Program-made: the position numbers and the translations under genes | Source: Anaerobacillus isosaccharinicus | Lineage (GTDB): Bacteria; Bacillota; Bacilli; Bacillales; Anaerobacillaceae | DNA: 64,000 bases | Direction of reading: 5' to 3' | Assembly: GCF_001866075.3 (NCBI RefSeq) | Contig: NZ_CP063356.1 | Location: forward strand, 744,001 to 808,000 | Part shown: one piece after another, positions 1-8,598 of the stretch | How positions within the stretch are numbered: the first letter of the stretch is position 1 | Layout: every line of letters starts with the position of its first letter | The notes under the pieces: model-generated | The model's input: the letters and a program-made list of their open reading frames with translations, nothing else | What the model was told of the DNA's origin: nothing | The model's database searches: none

Positions 1-1103
1 GGCGCCGTTTCTTACTGCTATTAAGCACCTTTACAATTAAGAAAGTGAGTCGCCTTACTGACAAAAGTCGTCCAAAAGTGTTCGTTTTTGATGATTCTGC
101 TTATGATCGAAATCGTAGTAAAAAGGTTGAATTACTTGCACGTTGTTTTGACCATGCCTCTCTTAAAATGCGTTTCTATAAGGGGTTCCGTATGTTGACT
201 ATGGGGTGGTCTGACGGGCATACATTTATGCCGATTGACTTTTCCTTGGTCAGTTCCAAAACGTCACAAATCAATGGAATCTCCGAACATATAGACAAAC
301 GCACATGCGGTTATAAACGTCGGGAAAATGCCCTACAAACTTTGCCTGAACAAATCCCAGACATGATCAGACGTGCGTTAGATAGTGGAATAGAAGCCAG
401 TTATGTCCTCATGGATTCTTGGTTTACTTTGCCACCACTTGTCAAAAACATTGTTGATCAAGGATTAGACGTGATTGGCATGGTCAAAGAAACAAAACAG
501 CGTTACAACGTAAGCGGAGAAATGGTTTCATTAAAACAGCTTTACCGCCTAGCTGGACCCGTTCAATCAAGGAAAGGAATACTTCGTTCCATTCATACAA
601 CTATGGCTAATGGAACACCAATTAAAGTTGTATTTATTCGAAATAGAAACAAGAAAAGCGAATGGCTAGCCATCCTCAGCACCGATCGCACTCTTTCCGA
701 ACAAGAAATCGTTCGAATCTATGGAATGCGTTGGGATATTGAGGTTTTCTTTAAGACGGCCAAATCACTCTTAAAACTTGAAAAAGAGTTTCAAAGCCGT
801 TCATATGATGCGCTTATAAGCCATACAACTATTGTCTTTGCTCGTTTTATCGTGCTATCTTGGCAAAACCGCTGTAACACCGACCAACGTACGATTGGAG
901 GTCTTTTTTACGAGCTATGTGACGAAGTCAATGAACTTGATTGGGCTGTTGCTTTACAGCAGCTAATCGAGCTTCTTCAAGATGCGCTTGAACAAACAAA
1001 TAAGAAAATCAAAAAGTTAATACAAAGTCAACTGGAGCAGTGGATCTCAGGCCTACCTAATTATATCAAGGCTTATTTGCCGATTTCACTCTGCGAAAGT
1101 TGA
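1..1103 (+). CDS. IS4-family transposase, 5' end outside the window
   Basis: The reading frame is open from base 3, so the gene begins upstream; the GTG at 45 is only the first possible start inside the window. The visible part carries the DDE landmarks of IS4-type transposases: VFDDSAYDR near the front, VLMDSWFT in the middle, and a clean YREK signature, YGMRWDIEVFFKTAK (Y-2-R-3-E-6-K), near the end. The enzyme cuts and joins the ends of its own IS. I could not place the right terminal inverted repeat between the stop at 1103 and pssA. The catalytic part looks intact, so activity depends on the unseen 5' end. Confidence 0.88.
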   Translation, partial: RRFLLLLSTFTIKKVSRLTDKSRPKVFVFDDSAYDRNRSKKVELLARCFDHASLKMRFYKGFRMLTMGWSDGHTFMPIDFSLVSSKTSQINGISEHIDKRTCGYKRRENALQTLPEQIPDMIRRALDSGIEASYVLMDSWFTLPPLVKNIVDQGLDVIGMVKETKQRYNVSGEMVSLKQLYRLAGPVQSRKGILRSIHTTMANGTPIKVVFIRNRNKKSEWLAILSTDRTLSEQEIVRIYGMRWDIEVFFKTAKSLLKLEKEFQSRSYDALISHTTIVFARFIVLSWQNRCNTDQRTIGGLFYELCDEVNELDWAVALQQLIELLQDALEQTNKKIKKLIQSQLEQWISGLPNYIKAYLPISLCES

Positions 1104-1292
1104 GTTAAATCAAAAAACATTTATACCAAGTTATTTTAACTTCACAGTTCGTTTTCACTTGTAGGGGATTTCAAAATTCCAAGATTTTAACATTGAAGGT
1201 AAGGTTTTTATTTTCTTCAAAAAAAAGCTATAATAGATAGATCGATACAAATCAACATAGGAACTCTTATTCATAAAGAAGGTGTGAGAAAC

Positions 1293-1973
1293 ATGTACTT
1301 AAGACGATCTCTCCCTAACATACTAACGTTAGGTAATATTTACTGCGGCTTTTTATCGATTGGCTATGCTGCATCCGGACAATTTCGCAATGCCGCTATT
1401 TTAATTATTATCGGCATGATGCTTGATGCCATGGATGGCCGTGTGGCAAGGATGCTAGGGGTCGAAAGTGAACTAGGTAAGGAACTTGATTCATTAGCAG
1501 ACGTTGTCACCTTTGGTGTGGCACCATCATTTTTAGTTTATTACACAACATTCATGAACTTAGGAGTTTTAGGTTTTGCCATTGCTGGGCTATTCCCTCT
1601 CTTTGGTGCTTACCGATTAGCGCGCTTTAACGTAAGTAAAGATAAATCCTCTCTGCAATACTTTATTGGTGTCCCAATAACCGCAGCAGGAGGAATACTA
1701 GCCATACTTACATTGTTCGGAAATTTAATCCCTAGTGTTATCATTACGGTTATTTTTACTGGCCTTTGTTTTCTGATGGTAAGCAGGGTACGAATACCAA
1801 GCCTTAAAAGTGTTCCTCTGCCTAAATACGGAACCATTGTGTCCTTGTTTTTAGGGGTTATGTTGTTCATTATTTACAGGGAGTCATATGCGAGCTTCCC
1901 TTACCTAATCTATATTGCAACACCAATTTATATCGCTTACCTAACCTATCGCTTTGTAAAAATTAAGCGGTGA
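1293..1973 (+). CDS. pssA: CDP-diacylglycerol--serine O-phosphatidyltransferase
   Basis: Makes phosphatidylserine from CDP-diacylglycerol and L-serine in the membrane, the first step to phosphatidylethanolamine. The CDP-alcohol phosphatidyltransferase signature is complete: DAMDGRVAR at residues 45-53, then G62, D66 and D70 (DG-x2-AR-x8-G-x3-D-x3-D). Several hydrophobic helices follow, and the length of 226 residues is normal for bacillar PssA. I prefer ATG 1293 over GTG 1284, because the ribosome site GAAGGTG (1278-1284) is 8 bases upstream of the ATG and overlaps the GTG. A TATAAT at 1229-1234 is a possible -10 box without a good -35. The gene appears monocistronic and ends in a strong hairpin. 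Psd is not next to it here. Confidence 0.93.
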   Translation: MYLRRSLPNILTLGNIYCGFLSIGYAASGQFRNAAILIIIGMMLDAMDGRVARMLGVESELGKELDSLADVVTFGVAPSFLVYYTTFMNLGVLGFAIAGLFPLFGAYRLARFNVSKDKSSLQYFIGVPITAAGGILAILTLFGNLIPSVIITVIFTGLCFLMVSRVRIPSLKSVPLPKYGTIVSLFLGVMLFIIYRESYASFPYLIYIATPIYIAYLTYRFVKIKR

Positions 1974-2002
1974 CTATGACTATCAAACCAATAAGGGTAG
2001 GG

Positions 2003-2049
2003 ATAGCAAAGAAACTTAGAGTGCCAGTCACTCTAAGTTTCTTTGCTAT
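2003..2049. terminator. 21-bp perfect hairpin between convergent genes
   Basis: Two perfectly complementary 21-base arms (2003-2023 and 2029-2049) surround a 5-base loop, followed by TTGTTTAATT. It lies just after pssA and before the end of the convergent regulator gene, so it most likely terminates pssA and may serve both directions. The stem is longer than most intrinsic terminators. Confidence 0.75.
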
Positions 2050-2100
2050 TGTTTAATTAACACTGTTATTTGTTCCAAATACATAAGGAAACTAAAATAA

Positions 2101-2129
2101 AGAGAAATTTCTAGTAACGAACTTTCTCT
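2101..2129 (-). terminator. Possible terminator of the metal-ATPase operon
   Basis: On the minus strand AGAGAAA and TTTCTCT pair around a 15-base loop and are followed by TTATTTT, directly after the regulator's stop codon. The stem is short and AT-rich, so the call is tentative. Confidence 0.4.
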
Positions 2130-2143
2130 CCTTTTTTTATAAA

Positions 2144-2875
2144 CTAATATTCACCTAGTACAATCTTTAAAAGAGCATTCTTATCCTTAATGATTATTTG
2201 TCTTTGACCAATAAGTTCAATAAATCCTTTATCTTGAAAACTAGATAGCTTGCGACTTAAACTCTCAGGAGTAATTCCAATATATTTAGCTAAGTCTCCT
2301 TTTTTTACATCTAGTTGTATTCCTTGTATTTGCGTGTAAGCCTCGCCCCTATTCTCCTCTTGAAATTGAATTAGAATTGTAGCAACTCGCTGGTCTATAC
2401 TTTGCATTTGTAATATATTCAGGAGCTGCTCAGTCTTTTTTAGTCTTCTACTTACTTCTGTTAAAAGCTTTAACCCAATAGAAGGTGTTTCGTTAATGAT
2501 TGTTTGCATATCTTTAAGACGAATGATACATGCTTCGGTAGGTTCAACCGCTTCAGCAAACGTATCTGTTAATTTTTCTTCAAATAGTGTATCTTCACCT
2601 ATGAAGTCTCCCGTAGACAGAATTCGAATAAGATGTTCTTGTCCAGAGTTTGTTGTTTTACCTATCTTTACTTTCCCTACGTGGACTATATACAAACTAT
2701 TTAACTTTTGTTCTTCTAAAAATAATATTTCCCCCTTCTTATAACTTTTTCTAGTTACTAATGAGCTTATTTTTTTTCTTTCGTCAATTGACAAAGAATG
2801 AAAGATTGGTACTTTTCCGATACACAAAAGGATACATTCATGCCCTTTCACTACGTGGTCTTCATTACATTTCAT
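2144..2875 (-). CDS. Crp/Fnr-family transcription regulator
   Basis: A 243-residue regulator with an N-terminal cyclic-nucleotide-binding-type beta-barrel (about 20-140), a long dimer helix and a C-terminal winged helix-turn-helix (about 185-235). The recognition helix reads ITPESLSRKLSSF; its E-xx-SR pattern is the FNR type that reads TTGAT half-sites, not the CRP type. Cys3, Cys14 and Cys18 lie ahead of the barrel and could bind metal, a cluster or a redox signal. The gene starts 11 bases inside the end of the ATPase gene, so the two are translationally coupled. A perfect TTGAT-N4-ATCAA palindrome precedes the operon (5106-5119), so autoregulation is likely. The signal sensed (metal, oxygen or redox) cannot be told from sequence. 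Confidence 0.87.
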   Translation of the reverse strand: MKCNEDHVVKGHECILLCIGKVPIFHSLSIDERKKISSLVTRKSYKKGEILFLEEQKLNSLYIVHVGKVKIGKTTNSGQEHLIRILSTGDFIGEDTLFEEKLTDTFAEAVEPTEACIIRLKDMQTIINETPSIGLKLLTEVSRRLKKTEQLLNILQMQSIDQRVATILIQFQEENRGEAYTQIQGIQLDVKKGDLAKYIGITPESLSRKLSSFQDKGFIELIGQRQIIIKDKNALLKIVLGEY

Positions 2876-4769
2876 TACTTAAAACTCCTTTCTTCTCTAG
2901 AGCAAAGTCAGACTTCGACTTATTCTTTTTATCTTTAAAAACAACAATCCTTAATGCGTTAAGAATGACTAGTAAAACACTTAATTCGTGAATTAACATC
3001 CCACTTGTCATAAAAATTACGTTTCCGATAACCCCTAAAATAAGTAGCACAACAACTGAAATAGAAAAGAAAATATTTTGTTTTAAATTTTTCACAGTAA
3101 AACGGCTAATCTTGAAAAGGTACTCCATTTGTGATAGTTTATCATTCATTAATATAACATCCGCAGTATCCATTGCGACGTCTGTCCCTGCCACACCCAT
3201 AGCAATACTAGTATCAGCAATCGCTAATGCTGGTGCATCATTGATCCCGTCGCCAACCATTGCTACCTTATGACCATTTTTTTGTAGACTTTTTACTACA
3301 TTAACTTTATCTGAAGGAAGTTTTTCTGCATATACTTCATCTAAACCTAATTTATCTCCTACTGCTTTTGCAGTAGCTAAATTATCTCCTGTTATCATAA
3401 TTACCTTTTTTATTCCTGACGCTTTTAACGATTTGACTAACGTATAAGCATCTTCTCTGATTTCATCTGCAATAGAAATTATGCCCATTATCTTTGTTTT
3501 TGTTGCTGCAATGACAACAGTCCTGCCTAAGTTTTCTTCTAATGATAGCTCTTCTATAAAGCGATCTGACAGTTCACCAAACTTCTCTTTAATGAATAAA
3601 CGATTTCCAATAAATAATGTTTCATTACCTAATGATGCAATAATCCCCTTACCAAGCACTACTTCGAAATGGTCGGGGGATTCAAACATTTCAATTCCTT
3701 CTTCCTTCGCTCTTTCCACAATTGCTTTTCCTAATGGATGTTCAGAAGCACACTCGGCACTTGCTAATTTCATTAGTAATTCTTTACTAGTTACACCATA
3801 TGGTTTAACATTGATTACTTTTGGGGTACCCTTTGTTAGCGTTCCTGTTTTGTCAAAGGCGACCACATCGATTTTTGCTAATTTTTCAATATATTCTCCA
3901 CCTTTAATCAGCACTCCATTTCTAGCTCCATGCCCTATGCCTGCAACAATTGAAATTGGTACAGATATAACAAGAGCACCTGGACAGGATATGACAAGCA
4001 AAGTAAGTGCTATCCGTATATCATTTGTTACTACCCACAAAAGAATGGCCAAAATTATAATTAAAGGGGTATAATATTTCGCAAACTTTTCAAGAAATTT
4101 TTGTGTTTTCGCCTTTGATTCTTGAGCATCTTCAACCATTTCGATAATTTTAGATAGCGTCGTATCTTCCCCGACATTGATTGCTTCAACGTGCATAAAC
4201 CCTGACTCATTAATCGTTCCACTAAATACATTATCTTTTTCTTGCTTAAATATCGGAATTGACTCTCCAGTTATCATTGATTGATTAATGGTGGCGCTAC
4301 CTTTAATAATGACCCCATCGACGGGAATTTTTTCACCTGGTTTCACTATGACGATATCGCCTTTCTTTACATCTTCTGCAGCGATGATTAGATGATTTCC
4401 ATTTTCTAAGATGGTTGCCTGAGATGGATGATACTCCATTAGTTTTTCAAGAGATGAACGAGTTTTTTCTAATGTTCGTACTTCTAAATATGATCCGAGC
4501 ATAAATAGGAATGTGACTGCTGCCGCTTCCCAATATTCTCCGATAATTATCGCACCGATAACCGCAATCGTTACAAGAAGTTCAATTCCAATGATTTTAA
4601 ACCGCAACCCTTTCAATGCCTTTATAAAAATTCGATATCCTGCTACAAATGCCGAAATGACCATAAATGAATCAGCTACATGCATCATTTCAATTTTTCG
4701 AAAAAGAAATGATAGTGCAATTAATCCTATAGCAGCAAGTATTGTGTAGCCCTGTATTTTTCTAGACAT
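2865..4769 (-). CDS. P1B-type metal-transporting ATPase without its own HMA domain
   Basis: A 634-residue heavy-metal P-type ATPase of the plasma membrane. It has the actuator loop TGES (168-171), phosphorylation site DKTGTLT (D306), nucleotide-domain HP dipeptide (SEHPLG, H344-P345) and hinge GDGINDAPA. The membrane metal site, usually CPC, CPH or SPC, reads SCPGAL (C262-P263-G264), so the cargo cannot be read from known motif classes. CadA-like enzymes carry an N-terminal HMA domain; here that domain is a separate gene 44 bases upstream. The fnr-like regulator gene overlaps the 3' end. Automatic annotation would probably say cadmium/zinc ATPase; I would keep the substrate open. Confidence 0.9.
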   Translation of the reverse strand: MSRKIQGYTILAAIGLIALSFLFRKIEMMHVADSFMVISAFVAGYRIFIKALKGLRFKIIGIELLVTIAVIGAIIIGEYWEAAAVTFLFMLGSYLEVRTLEKTRSSLEKLMEYHPSQATILENGNHLIIAAEDVKKGDIVIVKPGEKIPVDGVIIKGSATINQSMITGESIPIFKQEKDNVFSGTINESGFMHVEAINVGEDTTLSKIIEMVEDAQESKAKTQKFLEKFAKYYTPLIIILAILLWVVTNDIRIALTLLVISCPGALVISVPISIVAGIGHGARNGVLIKGGEYIEKLAKIDVVAFDKTGTLTKGTPKVINVKPYGVTSKELLMKLASAECASEHPLGKAIVERAKEEGIEMFESPDHFEVVLGKGIIASLGNETLFIGNRLFIKEKFGELSDRFIEELSLEENLGRTVVIAATKTKIMGIISIADEIREDAYTLVKSLKASGIKKVIMITGDNLATAKAVGDKLGLDEVYAEKLPSDKVNVVKSLQKNGHKVAMVGDGINDAPALAIADTSIAMGVAGTDVAMDTADVILMNDKLSQMEYLFKISRFTVKNLKQNIFFSISVVVLLILGVIGNVIFMTSGMLIHELSVLLVILNALRIVVFKDKKNKSKSDFALEKKGVLSNEM

Positions 4770-4813
4770 GCGTTACATACCTCCCCTTTATTTAGATTGC
4801 CAGTTGTGCATTA

Positions 4814-5035
4814 CTAACCCACTTTTCTCCCTACTGCAGAGTAACCTAATTTTTCCAACACCTCTTCTATTTGCAAAATAGTAATTTGATCCTCATTAAA
4901 GATAATTTTTATTTTATTACTGAAAAATTGGATCAAAACCTCTTCAATCCCTGTTTGTTTTAATAAGACCTTTTCAATAATATCTGCACAAGATGGACAA
5001 CTAAATGGTTCCATTTTGAATACTACTTTTTTCAT
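4814..5035 (-). CDS. Small HMA-domain metal-binding protein
   Basis: A 73-residue stand-alone heavy-metal-associated domain. The metal site SCPSC sits at residues 12-16 (C13 and C16), in place of the usual MxCxxC, and the fold pattern (beta-alpha-beta-beta-alpha-beta, ending EVLEKLGYSA) matches the family. It is the first gene of the operon and lies 44 bases ahead of an ATPase that lacks this domain, so it probably delivers metal to that pump or regulates it. A good ribosome site, AGGAGAGG, lies just upstream of ATG 5035. The metal is unknown. Confidence 0.86.
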   Translation of the reverse strand: MKKVVFKMEPFSCPSCADIIEKVLLKQTGIEEVLIQFFSNKIKIIFNEDQITILQIEEVLEKLGYSAVGRKVG

Positions 5036-5077
5036 ACGAACCTCTCCTCTTTCTCACTTTTATTTGATTTCTTCTTT

Positions 5078-5119
5078 AGTTTACTGAAATTTACGATCTA
5101 TCACTTTGATTTAAATCAA
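5078..5119 (-). promoter_or_regulatory. FNR-type box and -10 element of the metal-ATPase operon
   Basis: TTGATTTAAATCAA at 5106-5119 is a perfect match to the FNR consensus TTGAT-N4-ATCAA. On the minus strand a -10-like TAAACT (plus 5083-5078) lies downstream. A start about 7 bases after it, near 5071, would put the box centre (5112.5) at -41.5, the classic class II activator position. The operon encodes an FNR-type regulator, which makes this the obvious target. The transcription start is inferred. Confidence 0.8.
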
Positions 5120-5242
5120 TTTTCGGTTTGCTCGATCATATTGCTTAAAAAATAGACCCCACCCCATCACAAAAAGTCCCCCAAACTTGTTAGTCAGGAG
5201 GATTAAAACACACTTCAATTTTAATATCATTTATAGATCGCA

Positions 5243-5272
5243 AAAAAGAAGTCCAAAACTGAACTTCTTTTT
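5243..5272 (-). terminator. Terminator of the dus gene
   Basis: On the minus strand AAAAAGAAGT and ACTTCTTTTT pair around a 10-base loop, ending in a run of T. It begins 11 bases after the dus stop codon. Confidence 0.75.
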
Positions 5273-5282
5273 ACGATTAAAT

Positions 5283-6272
5283 TTATTTTTCCAGCTCTAA
5301 CATGTCCTCATCGCAAGCTTTTTCAAAGTTATCCAGCAAAGCACGCACTTCCTCTGTTGATTTGGTGCTCATCAATTGACTTCTTAATTCAGCAGCACCA
5401 TGAAATCCTTTAACATAAATTTTGAAAAAGCGATGAAGGCCTGTGATTGATCGTGGCAGCACTTCTGCATATTGATCTTGAAGATCAAGCTGCAGTCTAA
5501 GTAGATCAAGGTACTCTTTACTGCTATGCTCTTTGGGCTCTTTTTCAAAAGCAAAAGGATTTTTAAAAATCCCTCTCCCGATCATAACGCCATCAATGCC
5601 ATATTGTTTTGCAAGCTGCAGCCCAGTTTGACGGTCTGGAATGTCTCCATTGATTGTTAGCAGTGTATTTGGCGCGATACGATCACGTAATTTTTTGATT
5701 TCCGGAATTAGCTCCCAATGCGCATCTACTTCGCTCATTTCCTTTCTTGTACGTAAATGAATAGAAAGGTTCGCAATGTCCTGTTTTAAAATATGCGTTA
5801 GCCACTCCTCCCACTCATTAACCTCCTTAAAGCCAAGTCGAGTTTTCACACTGACAGGCAGCCCGCCCGCTTTTGCTGCTTGAATAAGTTCTGCCGCAAT
5901 GTCTGGGCGCAGAATAAGGCCGCTCCCCTTTCCTCTCGATGCTACATTCGGTACAGGGCAGCCCATATTAATATCTAAACCTTTAAATCCTAGCTCTGCC
6001 ATGCCAATACTCATTTGACGGAAATATTCGGGATTATCCCCCAAAATATGTGCCACTATTGGCTGTTCATCCTCTGTAAAAGTCAAACGCCCACGCATAC
6101 TTTTGATCCCTTCTGGATGACAAAAGCTATCCGAGTTTGCAAACTCTGTGAAAAATACATCTGGTCGACCGGCAGCACTTACTACGTGACGAAAAACAAC
6201 ATCTGTCACATCTTCCATCGGTGCAAGTACAAAAAATGGTCGTGGTAAATCACGCCAAAAATTATCTATCAT
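5283..6272 (-). CDS. dus: tRNA-dihydrouridine synthase
   Basis: An FMN-dependent TIM-barrel enzyme that reduces uridine to dihydrouridine in tRNA using NADPH. Family marks are APMEDVTD at the start of the barrel (residues 17-24), [10 protein letters not shown] with the catalytic cysteine at about 105, SVKTRLG, SIHLRTR and GVMIGRG. The C-terminal helical part binds tRNA. I start at ATG 6272 (MIDNFW, 329 residues), because AGAGGA lies 12 bases upstream; the longer frame from 6311 has no ribosome site and adds 13 residues that homologues are not expected to have. It is monocistronic with its own terminator. Which tRNA positions it modifies cannot be judged. Confidence 0.9.
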   Translation of the reverse strand: MIDNFWRDLPRPFFVLAPMEDVTDVVFRHVVSAAGRPDVFFTEFANSDSFCHPEGIKSMRGRLTFTEDEQPIVAHILGDNPEYFRQMSIGMAELGFKGLDINMGCPVPNVASRGKGSGLILRPDIAAELIQAAKAGGLPVSVKTRLGFKEVNEWEEWLTHILKQDIANLSIHLRTRKEMSEVDAHWELIPEIKKLRDRIAPNTLLTINGDIPDRQTGLQLAKQYGIDGVMIGRGIFKNPFAFEKEPKEHSSKEYLDLLRLQLDLQDQYAEVLPRSITGLHRFFKIYVKGFHGAAELRSQLMSTKSTEEVRALLDNFEKACDEDMLELEK

Positions 6273-6493
6273 TTTAAACTCAAATCCTCTCACTAGTGAT
6301 ACAACTTCCATCTGTCGGTTAAAAATTCAAAGCTAAATGTTCCGCTTTCTTTACACTTATATCATTTATCAAACACATTCATATTTAGACATTTATTTTT
6401 TTTGTAAATCAGCAAGTTTATTTTAACGAAAATTGGTCCTGAATGCTATTTTTACAAACAAAACATCCATGAGCATGCACTCGCAACCTAATT

Positions 6494-6586
6494 ATGTAAA
6501 CTGTCGGTCGATATCTTCACTTCGCTGTAAAACGCTAGCGACTTTTAGAGGCTCGTTCAAAAATCGATCGACACTTATTTTTACAT
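6494..6586. repeat. Imperfect inverted repeat with about 50-bp spacer
   Basis: The left arm ATGTAAACTGTCGGTCGAT (6494-6512) and the right arm 6563-6586, which on the other strand reads ATGTAA...GTGTCGATCGAT, match with one mismatch and a short gap. The spacer of about 50 bases contains GCTAGC. It could be a decayed miniature element or a folded RNA; I cannot assign a function. Confidence 0.4.
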
Positions 6587-6590
6587 AGAA

Positions 6591-6631
6591 AAAAAGCAGA
6601 TGGTATAGAACTTTTCTATATCAACTGCTTA
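6591..6631 (-). terminator. Terminator of ddh
   Basis: On the minus strand AAGCAG...CTGCTT frames an inner TATAGAA/TTCTATA stem, followed by seven T. It lies about 120 bases after the ddh stop codon. Confidence 0.65.
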
Positions 6632-6748
6632 TCTATTATACCAACTCCAGTTGGTGAATTTTTTTCATTAAAAACAAAATTGATCTATATTCACGTTTTC
6701 TGACCCCCGAAGCAAAAATCATTGACGTTCGTGAGAAGAGAACCTTTA

Positions 6749-7735
6749 TTACAATAGATCTCTTCTCAGATCTTCGGCAGATTTTGGAGATAGATAACCG
6801 GGTGCAACATCAAAACAAGTTTTTGCACCCATTTGTCCTTCTTTATTTAGACGATAAGCTGCTCTTGCATATGCCACCAGGACACTAGCTGTAAATTCAG
6901 GGTTACTCTCTAAGTTAAGCGAGAATTCAATAATTTGTTTACTATCTCTCCCTGTTTTTCCACTTCGAATGACAAAGCCACCATGTGGTAATTTTGAATG
7001 GTTTTCTTTTAATTCTTCTGCTGTGATAAAGTTTACTTCTGTATCATAGTCAGCAAAGTAGTTAGGCATTGTTTTAATATCGTGTTCAATTTTCGCTTGG
7101 TCATATCCTTCTTCTGCAACCACATAACAAACACGTTGGTGTTTTTCAGCTGTAGATAATTCAGGATTTACTCCACTTTTGACCTTCTCTATCGCTTCAT
7201 CAATCGGCATTGTATACTGAACACCACCTGCTACACCCTCGACTCTACGAATAGCATCTGAATGCCCTTGGCTCAGTCCTTTTCCCCAGAAGGTGTAAGT
7301 TTCACCATATGGTAAAATTGCTTCAGCCATTAAACGATTCAGAGAGAATAAACCAGGATCCCAGCCAACAGCAATGATACTAGTTTTTCCATTTTCTTGG
7401 GCTGCTTGATTAACTACACTAAAATATTCAGGAATCTTTGCATGTGTATCATAACTATCGATCGTGTTAAACATTCTAGCAAAATATGGACCATGATCCG
7501 GAAGATCTGTTGCTGAACCTCCACATAAGATCATCACATCAATTTTGTCCTTATATTCTTCTGCACTCGAAATATGTAAAACCTCTACATTTGGCTCATT
7601 TATTGAAAGGTTTTCAGGTGCTCTTCTTGTAAAGATAGCCACAAGCTCCATATCTGGACACTGCTTGATTGCTTCAATCGTTCCTCTACCAAGATTACCA
7701 TAGCCTACAATTCCTACTTTTATTTGATTACTCAC
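6749..7735 (-). CDS. ddh: meso-Diaminopimelate D-dehydrogenase
   Basis: An NADPH enzyme that makes meso-diaminopimelate from tetrahydrodipicolinate and ammonia in one step, bypassing the acylated branch of lysine and cell-wall precursor synthesis. It has the Rossmann motif GYGNLG at residues 11-16, CGGSATDLPDHGP, FNTIDSYDTH, the WDPGLFS loop and the SQGHSDAIRR region typical of Ddh. The length of 328 residues fits the family. I choose GTG 7735, since TCTCCTCC on the plus strand (7741-7748) gives a near-perfect ribosome site GGAGGAGA 5 bases ahead; the longer frame from ATG 7780 adds 15 unlikely residues. A TATAAT at plus 7826-7821 could be the -10 box. It is monocistronic. The enzyme is found in only part of the Bacilli. 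Confidence 0.93.
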   Translation of the reverse strand: MSNQIKVGIVGYGNLGRGTIEAIKQCPDMELVAIFTRRAPENLSINEPNVEVLHISSAEEYKDKIDVMILCGGSATDLPDHGPYFARMFNTIDSYDTHAKIPEYFSVVNQAAQENGKTSIIAVGWDPGLFSLNRLMAEAILPYGETYTFWGKGLSQGHSDAIRRVEGVAGGVQYTMPIDEAIEKVKSGVNPELSTAEKHQRVCYVVAEEGYDQAKIEHDIKTMPNYFADYDTEVNFITAEELKENHSKLPHGGFVIRSGKTGRDSKQIIEFSLNLESNPEFTASVLVAYARAAYRLNKEGQMGAKTCFDVAPGYLSPKSAEDLRRDLL

Positions 7736-8119
7736 TACTATCTCCTCCAATTTCAGCTTTTCTTTTACGTCCATTATCAATATTTAACTACTTTTAAGCA
7801 AAATCTTAATTACTTTAATCATTATAATATATTTTCCAATTGTATCGTCCATAAAACTGCTAAATAATTACTGGAAACTTGCAAATTAATTATTTACTTT
7901 TGTAACGTTGAAAAAGTTAGTACATTTCCATCCCGATCAAACTCGCATTCTAATTATGGATGAGTTGTGTAATAAATCGCTACTACAATTATGATTGTTG
8001 GTCAAATTCAATCTTCTATAGTTACGAACATATCCTTCAAAAAATTGCATTAAGTCAAAATATCGTTTTTACATGTAAACTCCTCTTCTCTGATGACAGA
8101 GTTCATTAGCTTAGATATT
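7736..8119. other. Intergenic region downstream of the DUF5412 gene
   Basis: These 384 bases hold the ddh promoter area and AT-rich sequence. No coding frame with a ribosome site is visible. A small CTCTG/CAGAG hairpin near 8088-8101 is too weak to call as a terminator. Confidence 0.5.
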
Positions 8120-8521
8120 TTATTTAATACCGCTTCTGTAATCATACGACTCATGAGGCAATCCAAGTATTATGTTATTTATCTTTACTGTATCTTCATC
8201 TAACCACTCAATTTTTGCATGATCAGTTTTATCCCAATACACCTTTATCCGTCGATTTTTCCTTTCATTAAAAACTAATTCACCTAATACAGTGAAAGGT
8301 GTCGTTGCGTGACTATTATTTAAATAGGCGTTGATCGTATATGTACCATTAGGAGAAGTAGATTCAACAATTAGTTCTTGCTTAAACCTGCTCCAATCAT
8401 AAAATAGCCAATAAATACCGTATCCTATCAGTCCGCCAAAAATCACTAACCAAACGAGCAATACTTTTGCTACTTTTCTGTTTGTTCGCCTGTTTTCTAA
8501 TTTAAAATCATCGAGATCCAT
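8120..8521 (-). CDS. DUF5412-family membrane protein
   Basis: A 133-residue protein with one membrane helix (about residues 18-40) and an exported or cytoplasmic C-terminal domain with the pattern ESTSPNGTYTINAYLNNS, then GELVFNE, IEWLDEDTVKIN and PHESYDYR, which I recognise as DUF5412. No biochemical role is known to me. I start at ATG 8521 (MDLDDFKLEN), because AAGGAG lies 6 bases ahead; the frame stays open to 8641, but that extension lacks a ribosome site and would overlap the divergent frame at 8599. It is transcribed alone. Confidence 0.72.
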   Translation of the reverse strand: MDLDDFKLENRRTNRKVAKVLLVWLVIFGGLIGYGIYWLFYDWSRFKQELIVESTSPNGTYTINAYLNNSHATTPFTVLGELVFNERKNRRIKVYWDKTDHAKIEWLDEDTVKINNIILGLPHESYDYRSGIK

Positions 8522-8598
8522 ACTTATCTCCTTCATTTTATTTGCTTTACTATATCTATCTGTATCACTACAACATTTATCCAATTTTACCATAAATT

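Larger units (their letters stand above)
6312..6748. other. Intergenic region between dus and ddh
   Basis: No credible gene is seen in these 437 bases. They hold an imperfect inverted repeat (6494-6586) and the ddh terminator (6591-6631). The rest is AT-rich. Confidence 0.6.

Noticed and set aside
3481-4074. A 197-codon plus-strand frame inside the P1B ATPase gene.
   Set aside because: It is antisense to conserved ATPase motifs and has no ribosome site.
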